Source: Salvia splendens (taxonomy: Eukaryota; Streptophyta; Magnoliopsida; Lamiales; Lamiaceae). From it: 64,000 nucleotides of DNA. The position numbers and the translations under genes were made by a program. The notes under the pieces were generated by a model that saw nothing but the letters and a program-made list of their open reading frames with translations, made no database searches and was not told the origin of the DNA. The stretch lies in contig NC_056040.1 in assembly GCF_004379255.2 (NCBI RefSeq), forward strand, positions 23,758,120 through 23,822,119, in the 5' to 3' direction. Below, one piece after another: positions 57,198 through 64,000 of this stretch; the stretch's first letter is position 1; every line of letters starts with the position of its first letter.

Positions 57198-58741
57198 TCA
57201 GAATCTGACGGTGGTCGGACACCAACAACTCAGATCCATCACCTTTTTCACGCGCTGCTCTCTCCTCTCCGCCCTCTCCTGAAGCCCCAACATATTTCCC
57301 GCCGGCACACGAGAACCAGATGGCGCCCCCGCCGCCGAGGCCGGTGAAACAACGTGCTTATGATAGTAGGCCGCCATGAAGAAGGGAAGTGGTCCTGCAA
57401 AAGCGTTCTTCTCTGTCTTCGACCAATTTCCCATAGCAAACTTGAGCACATAGATTGTATATGAACACCAGTTGATATTTCTCACGTTATCCAAATCATC
57501 AATTATCTCTCCAATCTTAGATTTTATCATTCCACATGTTGAAGGCTCAATCAATGCGGATTCTAATAGGACCAAGAACAATATCTTGAACTGTGGTCCT
57601 CCTTTCTAATCTGCTAACATAAGCTGTTCAACATCTTTATGGTTCACGTTTCCTGGTTTCGTATCACATTGTTCTGCCAACTCCCTCATGAAAGGTGCAT
57701 TACTTTTCCACTTCTCTCTACAGTAAGTAATGTCACCTCTTGGAAATCCATATACAAGCTCCACATCATCTTCCGTGATATGAATTTTTTTCCCATTATA
57801 AAGCTTTATCTTACACTTTTCTTCATCAAATCTCTTCAACAAAGAAAATGCTAATCTACTAGGAATGTACTCAATTCTGTAATGCAATACACTCTCAAAA
57901 CCCAACTCCTTCACAGAATTAATCTGTGCCTCATTCAATTGGCTTATTGCATCAACAAAAAACAAAGGCTTCATTTTCACTGGAAGCCTTTGAGATACAT
58001 TTTCAGCAATCTCACTCTGTTTTTCATCCTCTACACTTTTCTTTTGTTTTTTCTCATCAATCATTAACTCTTTCTGAGATACCAAGGTACTCCTTTTTCT
58101 CTTTGATATTTTTTTTCTGGTTTAAAATGAAACACAATAAATCTATATCAATAATAAGTTCGGGCATTAAGTATACTCTGTTAATAAATCTATGTCAATA
58201 GCCATGTCAAACAAATCATATACTCTGTTCAAACAAGCATATACTTTGTTTTATAGCTATGTCAATAGCTATTGTATGAAATGAAACACAATAAATCTAT
58301 ATCAATAACTCTTTCTGGTTCAATCTACAGTCATCCTAACAGCTATTCAAACAAGCATATACTGTTATTATAGCTATGTCAATAGCTATTGTATGAAATG
58401 TCAATAATCTTAAAAATTTAAACAAATCCTTAACTGGAAGGTGATGCTTCCAATTACAATTTTACCATGGCTAATCAACAAAAAAATTCAGCAAAAATCG
58501 AATTCATAAGAAAACAAATCCAGATTTGATTTAATACACTAAAATCGAAGCAATATACTTAAAATTTGAATCAATTGCTGAACCTGAAGAAGTCGGAACC
58601 ACCGCTGAAGAAGTCGGAACCACCGTTGATGTGGAACGCTGATTCAGCTACAATCGGCGCTTCAACCGATTCAGCTACAATCGGCGCTTCAACCGATTCA
58701 GCTACAATCGACGCTTCAACCGATTCTCTTTGAATCGTCAT
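57198..58741 (-). pseudogene. ULP/aminotransferase-like transposon gene, with an internal stop
   Basis: Exon 1 (58741-58584) begins MTIQRESVEASIVAESVEAP and has three copies of a 9-residue repeat (27-bp DNA repeat). Donor GTTCAG, acceptor AAAAAG; exon 2 starts at 58092 and continues in phase. Then come a charged linker, FFVDAISQLNEAQINSVKEL, the VELVYGFPRGDITY motif and, after an in-frame TAG at 57608-57606, KILFLVLLESALIEPSTCG and SYTIYVLKFAMGNWS. Same frame before and after the stop. This is the N-terminal region often seen in plant transposon proteins that end in a Ulp1-type protease; the protease domain is absent. Beyond about 57355 the frame runs into a glycine-rich, GC-rich sequence of other origin. 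Confidence 0.5.
58630..58720 (-). repeat. 27-bp coding tandem repeat, three units
   Basis: Unit GATTCAGCTACAATCGGCGC plus TTCAACC in plus orientation, inside exon 1 of the ULP-like pseudogene; the third unit has one change. Confidence 0.85.
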
Positions 58742-59040
58742 TGTAGAAATTTATGAAGTCGACTTTGAAGCGCTGATGAAGGTTTTCGATTTGAATTTTG
58801 AAGATCAGCAAATTTGTATTTGCACAGAAGATATTTCACCGAGAGTTTTAGAGAGGATTTTAGAAAATGATTTCAAATCTAATTTTATTTTTTCAACCAT
58901 TTGATTAATGAAACGACACTTATACCCTCGTGTTGACATAATGTGATAGATGTTGACATTTAGTTAATCTTGTGGATTAGTGGCTGATATTGCATCTCAT
59001 TTCTCAATTTAGCTAAATAATCTCAACCTAACAGAACCCT

Positions 59041-59474
59041 ATATATAGATTCAAGTGCATAATATGAAAGCAAATTTTCCGTACATTTAGTTTTTGAATT
59101 ATGAATTATGAATTATGAATTATGAATTATGAATTATGAATTATGAATTATGAATTATGAATTATGAATTATGAATTATGAATTATTAGAATCTCACTTT
59201 ATTAATGTTTGGCCGATTATTGAAAAAATATTTTTGCTGTTCTAATTTCATGAGAGTTTTGTTTGATACTACTAAAAAACTATTGCATCTCTTAATATAT
59301 TTCATCCGTTTGTAATGTTTTAATTTGCTATCTTAGTCTATCTGTGATTATTTTTTTACTTTTCATTATTTATATAATAGATTATATATTTCACTAATTT
59401 TTTATTTTAATCACGTGTTATAACTTATAAAATAGACTTATTTTCTACTAACAGCAGCATGGATGTTAAATACC
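59041..59474. repeat. Spacer with a 7-bp (GAATTAT)n microsatellite
   Basis: GAATTAT repeats about 13 times from about 59094 to 59186. The rest of 59041-59474 is AT-rich and empty. Confidence 0.9.
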
Positions 59475-59702
59475 ACTCCCTCCTAAAAAATAGTAGAAAC
59501 TTTTAAAATAGTGTTAATTTTAATGCACAATTGGTAAAGTAAGATAGAATAATTAGTAAAGTAAAAATGAGGAAAAGAAAAACAAGTACAGTAAGAGAGA
59601 AAGATAAAAAAAAAATATTGGAAATAATGTTAGTGGATTATGGAATTCACATCCTAAAATAGAAAGTTCAAAATAATTCTATTTTTAAAGGACGGTGATA
59701 GG
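59475..59702. mobile_element. Degenerate Stowaway-type MITE
   Basis: Left end ACTCCCTCCTAAAAAATAGT, right end (complement) CTATCACCGTCCTTTAAAAA. The middle resembles the other MITEs here (AAAGTAAAAATGAGG). Confidence 0.5.
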
Positions 59703-59746
59703 ACTGCGTATGTCAAATTTTTAAGAAGTAGCTTTATTTTTCAATA

Positions 59747-59973
59747 CTCCCTATGTCCCATGAAAATAGACCATATTTCTTTTTTCGTCCGTCACATATA
59801 AATAGTCCATATCCATTTATGGAAACTTTTTTTTTCCTTTTTCCTTTATCATTTATGGGCCAACAATCCACTACACAATTTCAACTAGTTTTTTTCCTTT
59901 TCTCTTAGTTTACCAAGTACACATTAAAACCTGTGCCGGTCTCAAATGGCCTATTTCTATGAGATGGAGGGAG
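59747..59973. mobile_element. Stowaway-type MITE
   Basis: Ends CTCCCTATGTCCCATGAAAA and (complement) CTCCCTCCATCTCATAGAAA, flanked by TA. Confidence 0.78.
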
Positions 59974-60055
59974 TATTTAGGAAGGTATAACTCATTCCAA
60001 TTAAGATCTCGTGTGTGCCATGTATATATTATATCATATCAACTTAATCATCAAA

Positions 60056-60127
60056 TCCGTTGTAGTCTAGTTGGTTAGGATACTCGGCTCTCACCCGAGA
60101 GACCCGGGTTCAAGTCCCGGCAACGGA
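60056..60127 (+). tRNA. tRNA-Glu (anticodon CTC)
   Basis: 72 nt, cloverleaf complete: acceptor TCCGTTG pairs with CAACGGA; D-arm GTCTAGTTGGTTAGGAT; anticodon stem CTCGG/CCGAG with loop CTCTCAC, so anticodon CTC reading GAG; T-arm CCGGGTTCAAGTCCCGG. Internal A box and B box are intact and a T-run follows (near 60140-60147), as expected for Pol III. No intron. The CCA end is not encoded, which is normal in nuclei. Confidence 0.96.
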
Positions 60128-60378
60128 ATATAATTTTAAGTTTTTTCCATCATTTTTCTTACGTTTTTTTCACTACCTTTTTTAAGTGTTGTCCATAATT
60201 TTGCTAACTGTTGTAATAAATCAACTTTTGCGCTACATTTTGGAAAATAATCGGTTACAGTTAAACTTCGAGATTTGATATATAAGATAAGGCAAGTGCA
60301 CAAGATAACTTAACAATAAGCTTGGCACATTAAATTATAGTATTTGTGTTTATATTATGGTAAGGTATAATTAATTTT

Positions 60379-60497
60379 TTTTACAAATAAACTCCTATAG
60401 AAAGGAGGAAATACAACTGATGTCAAGAGGACTTGAACTCGGCACTTCATCCAATAATGTGTAAGCTCCTTGCCGCTAGGACAAAGGCTCTGGACGC
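60379..60497 (-). mobile_element. tRNA-derived SINE
   Basis: About 119 bp flanked by 17-bp target duplications AAGGTATAATTAATTTT (60362-60378 and 60498-60514). On the minus strand it starts GCGTCCAGAGCCTTTGTCCT, has an A-box-like TAGCGGCAAGG and a B-box-like GAGTTCAAGTCC (an eroded tRNA promoter), and ends in an A-rich tail (GTAAAAAA). It encodes nothing and would need LINE enzymes to move. Confidence 0.75.
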
Positions 60498-60514
60498 AAG
60501 GTATAATTAATTTT

Positions 60515-61250
60515 ACAAGCCACTATTTGCTTGAAAAACATAACATGTAAAAAAAGACTTATTTTCCCGTTAATACACAAACTTTCAACATTTTTCTATT
60601 TTTCTGAACTTTATTTCTTTAATATAAATACATGAACTTTGGACTTTTCTAGTTTTGATCCAAAACGAAAATCAAAACTAGTGTGGCAATCAAAACGATG
60701 GAGTTTTGTATTTATCGCTCTTTATTTTTGGTTCTATCATTTCACTTTATAAGGTGGAGGTTTGCTATGACATTTGATATGTGACTACACTTCGAGACGA
60801 CATACAAGCGCAGGGTCTGATGCAACATGACCCACTCCTCCCTACCTATGGCGAGTGGATCCACGCGCTTGAGCGGAGACGTCGTGGGCTGATGACACTA
60901 GCCTCTATGACCAGGAAGAGAAAGTGAAGAAATAGGTGAGAAAGATGATGATGTGGAGTTTCATTTTTTATATTTTAGTTTTAGAACTTATTTAAATTAA
61001 AATTATGTCGTTTTGATTGCCCCATACATTTTTTAATTTGCCGAATCAATTCTGAATTTTGGTTTTGTGAAAAAAAAAACCAAAGGAATGACCTCGAATA
61101 CTATTAATAATTATGAAGATTAATTTTATACTCCTATTAATAGTTTTTGGAAAGGAATGTTGTGGCGGATAACTAACTAATTTAACAACCCTTGAAATCA
61201 TTTCCCCCTCTCACTCTTCACTCTTCTCTTATCCCTTCAATTCATCATCA
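60515..61250. other. Spacer with a short coding-like remnant and the TAB2 promoter region
   Basis: 60793-60927 is an open plus-strand stretch of 44 codons ending in TGA (motif LPTYGEWIHALERRRRGL) that looks like the tail of a transposon-derived plant protein; no upstream exon seen. The last 60 bases before the TAB2 ATG are pyrimidine-rich, as in many plant leaders (CTCTCACTCTTCACTCTTCT). Confidence 0.4.
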
Positions 61251-63402
61251 ATGGCGAGTCTAAGCTTCAATTCCACTACAATCAAAACCACCAAAATCCC
61301 CCTCTCTAAAGTGCAAATTCACCCACCCCAAATAAAAACCCTAAATCTCAGGAATTTCCCAATTTGCTTTTCAGTGTCGGGAAGTTCAGTTTCTTCCACG
61401 CCATTGCAGCCTGAAACTGGGAATTCCGCCTTCGAAGAGGAAGAGCTTAACGAAGACCCCACCTCGGAGCTCAGCTACCTCGACCCGGAGACGGATCCGG
61501 AGAGCATCACAGAGTGGGAGGTGGATTTCTGCTCTAGGCCGATCCTCGATATTAGGGGGAAAAAGACTTGGGAGCTTGTTGTTTGCGATGTGTCGCTTTC
61601 GCTGCAGTATACCAAGTATTTTCCCAACAATGTTATCAACAGTGTCACTCTTAAGAATGCTATCGTCTCCATCTGTGATGAATTGGGCTTGCCTTTGCCA
61701 GAAAAAATTAAATTTTTTAGGTGAGGGTTTTGTTGTTTCTTTGAGGTTTGCTTGTTGTTTTCCCCAATTTCATTTAATATCATGAATTTTGTGTTTTTTC
61801 AGGTCACAGATGCAGACAATTATTACAAGAGCTTGCAGTGAGCTTGGTATAAAACCTATTCCGAGTAAACGGGTGAGCATTAGCAACATCACTTGGTGAT
61901 ACTGAGATGACTTAAAGCCCTTGGTTATTTCTACAACTTGAGATTACTTGCTTATTTCATAGTAGTATCTTGTTGAAAATATTAGCATTGGAGAATCCTT
62001 GTGATGAACATTATATTACTCAATCGTTTGTCAATCCCGGATAGTAAACGCCCCCTTAAGCAAGGGAGGCGTAGCTAGGATTTCAAAGTTTGTGTTAGTG
62101 TTGGAGTAGCAAAACTTTTTAGAAATAAACAATCTGGAAGGAGCTATTTTAGAGGATTTTGAGTTGAAAGATTGAGGAAGTTGTCTCTTTTCGAACTTTT
62201 TAGGATGAACAACTCATCCGTTCTTCATTTATACGATGATGATGATATCTGGATTTATGTTAATATAGCTACAGTTTTCTGTGTTGGATTTACAATATGG
62301 TTGTGTTCATTTGCAAAATTTATGCCTTGTGTGTGGAAAATGACTAGAAAATGTTAGACTGATGTGTGATAATCCTATTTTTTTAATTTTTCACATGCTC
62401 TTCGCTTCAGTGTTTGTCTCTGGTTCTGTGGCTCGAAGAGCGTTACGAAACTGTATACACACGACATCCTGGTTTCCAGAAGGGATCAACGCCACTTCTT
62501 GCACTCGATAATCCTTTCCCTACAGAACTTCCAGAAAATTTATATGGAGAAAAATGGGCATTTGTTCAGTTGCCCTTTTCAGGTACTTACTTGTGTGGGT
62601 CTAAAATGGCACAAGACATTCGGTTTGTCACTAGAATCATAGTCGAGTGTTCTACAGGATCTCTCTTATTCTCTCTGCATGTTCAGTCATTAAACTCGAG
62701 GTTAAATACCACCTCCTGCTGGCTCTTGAGTAGCCCTCGACTCCCCTGTTTATTTTGAAAGAGTTCTTGACACTGATTCTTACAATGTAGAAAGACAAAA
62801 TCAGATGTTGGAACATCCTTAGCTGATTCGACTTGATATGCTCAACTGTTAGAAAACTGCTGATTTTGATTACTATTCTGTGCACAGCTGTCCAAGAAGA
62901 GGCCTCATCTTTGGAGACAAGATTTGCTTTTGGTGCTACCTTAGATTTGGATCTTCTGGGGATTGAAGTTGGTGAGGAAACACTAATTCCTGGACTCGCG
63001 GTTGCATCATCTCGAGCTAAACCATTAGCAGGTATTATGTAGTTGCAGTGTTCTTATATGCGATTCTGCTCATTTGTTCCCTTCTTTGAAATAAATAGTG
63101 TGTGCAAGTTTCAAATTGAGTCTTGAAATGGCAATGTTGCAGCATGGATGAACGGGTTAGAGGTGTGCTCGGTTGAAGCTGACACGAGTCGAGCTTCTGT
63201 GGTCCTGTCCGTTGGGATCTCAACGCGGTACGTGTATGCCACATACAAGAAGACACCAGTGACTACAAGTGAAGCTGAAGCTTGGGAAGCAGCCAAGAAG
63301 GCCTGTGGAGGGTTGCACTTTCTTGCCATTCAAGAGGACTTGGACTCGGACGACTGTGTCGGCTTCTGGCTCTTGTTGGACCTCCCACCTCCGCCAGTAT
63401 GA
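61251..63402 (+). CDS. TAB2: TAB2/ATAB2, chloroplast RNA-binding translation factor, five exons, 371 aa
   Basis: Nuclear-encoded chloroplast protein needed to translate photosystem I and II mRNAs; in Chlamydomonas TAB2 binds the psaB 5' UTR and in Arabidopsis ATAB2 acts early in light-grown seedlings. Exons: 61251-61720, 61803-61872, 62411-62582, 62888-63031 and 63143-63402, all GT-AG and in frame. The N-terminus ([15 protein letters not shown], rich in S, T, K, without acids for 50 residues) looks like a plastid transit peptide. The family (DUF1092) begins at [18 protein letters not shown], then WELVVCD, the central [19 protein letters not shown] block, [20 protein letters not shown], and the C-terminal [28 protein letters not shown]. 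Complete and uninterrupted; normal length for the family. Confidence 0.95.
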
Positions 63403-63926
63403 TTACTGTTGTCTTGCTTCCCACTTTGAATGTATCTTCTTCATCTCAGATTATATAATCAGATGCCGCTGCTTTGAGGCTTGGGAGATACTAATATTGA
63501 TTCTTATTGCATCTACATATTCTTCTTGATTTTCATGTTTTGCTCCCACTGTAAATGCTATTATCATCCAATCTTCAGTCTAAATAGTGAAAAAACTATT
63601 CATGAATTTAAGATAATATGCAATCAAGAATATTGAGCATTCTCAATTAAATTGGAATTTAAAATGAATAGAGCAAGTGATACAAAGGTACAAAGATTTC
63701 TTACAATTATGAATGGTTTGTCTAGGTCTAGGGAGGGAGGGGAAGGGAGCAAAGCTATAGATACAAAACAGTTTCTAAGCATTTACATTAAAAACATTAC
63801 AGACAGACTGACTTATACAGAGCAGCAGAAACTGGACAATATTCCTCCATTGTTACAGTAAATCTTTCCCCATTTTTTAAGAACGCCCTGTCGTCTACTC
63901 CCAAACAAGAAAATAAAAGATCTAAC
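63403..63926. other. 3' region of TAB2 and of the next gene
   Basis: Contains the TAB2 3' UTR and, on the minus strand, a possible 3' UTR of the gene at the right edge. No other coding signal. Confidence 0.4.
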
Positions 63927-63998
63927 TCAATGCTTTTGCTTCTGAGAAATGAAACGAATCCCCTGCTTCCCAAGCTCGAAACACTTGGACTTCCCATC
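63927..63998 (-). CDS. Possible C-terminal end of a minus-strand gene running off the window
   Basis: A 23-codon open stretch ending in TGA at 63929-63927, with hydrophilic, protein-like content (GKSKCFELGKQGIRFISQKQ). Convergent with TAB2. The longer overlapping frame (63797-64000) has poorer composition. The rest of the gene lies outside the window, so I cannot name it. Confidence 0.3.
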   Translation of the reverse strand, partial: DGKSKCFELGKQGIRFISQKQKH

Positions 63999-64000
63999 AT

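Larger units (their letters stand above)
54784..59040. mobile_element. Second Mutator-like element carrying gene fragments
   Basis: Terminal inverted repeats of about 65 bp with near identity in the block TAATTGAGAAATGAGATGCA (left) and AAATTGAGAAATGAGATGCA (right, complement), next to AGAGGTCC/AGGGTTCT ends in TATA-rich flanks. No transposase is seen. The interior holds a ULP/aminotransferase-like ORF with an in-frame stop, a probable captured host gene fragment, and arrays of the word TTGACAT. Another minus-strand frame (54932-55393) has a short coiled-coil start (IANLHKKISNLEEENRNI) but otherwise low-complexity Arg runs. The size and captured pieces fit Pack-MULE or Kaonashi-like elements. 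The family is inferred from the TIR and cargo. Confidence 0.55.

Noticed and set aside
60400..60480. Second tRNA gene on the minus strand
   Set aside because: It has box-A-like and box-B-like words but no foldable acceptor or anticodon arm. The flanking 17-bp duplications and A-tail make it a SINE.

Overview
The window is nuclear DNA of a flowering plant, most likely a eudicot. It has split genes with GT-AG introns, plant LTR retrotransposons, Mutator-like elements, many Stowaway-type MITEs, a Pol III tRNA gene and a plant-specific chloroplast gene. I cannot name the species; an asterid is only a guess. Host genes are few and lie mostly in the right third. The left two thirds are stacked mobile elements.

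Layout. 1-1507: part of a long gypsy-type LTR on the minus strand, cutting into a copia relic (1508-3640, minus). 3641-9458: an Athila-like composite with one LTR forward, a gag-only body and a second LTR inverted. 10745-18369: a decayed but whole Tork/Tnt1-like copia element (TSD CGAAG). Nested in it are a gypsy LTR piece (11960-13436) and a complete 1.63 kb non-autonomous LTR element (15827-17460, TSD CACTA). 18796-24163: a Mutator-like element with a broken FAR1-type transposase gene, a 1,455-bp tandem duplication and a 196-bp satellite. 24164-28812: MITEs, a solo copia LTR and an Athila-like LTR stub. 28813-39838: a young Tat/Retand-type gypsy element (TSD GTTGT, LTRs with no difference seen by eye) with gag-pro, pol, tandem repeats and an antisense multi-exon gene. 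39839-43950: AT-rich intergenic DNA with MITEs.

Host genes. A polygalacturonase with nine exons and all GH28 catalytic motifs (44019-46169, plus) converges on a three-exon gene for an 819-aa protein of unknown function (46482-50605, minus). Upstream of that gene is a duplicated flank interrupted by an insertion with a Helitron-like end (50660-52990). A 112-aa ORF of unknown nature follows (53769-54107, minus). A second Mutator-like element (54784-59040) carries a ULP/aminotransferase-like ORF with an internal stop and what looks like a captured host gene fragment. Then come a tRNA-Glu(CTC) gene (60056-60127), a tRNA-derived SINE with 17-bp target duplications, and a five-exon TAB2 (ATAB2) gene for chloroplast translation of photosystem subunits (61251-63402). 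The tail of another minus-strand gene may enter at the right edge.

The host genes form no operon and no visible common pathway. The strongest unusual signals are the fold-back Athila-like element, the spliced antisense gene of the young gypsy element, the tag-plus-homopolymer break between its gag-pro and pol, and the nested tandem amplification in the first Mutator-like element.
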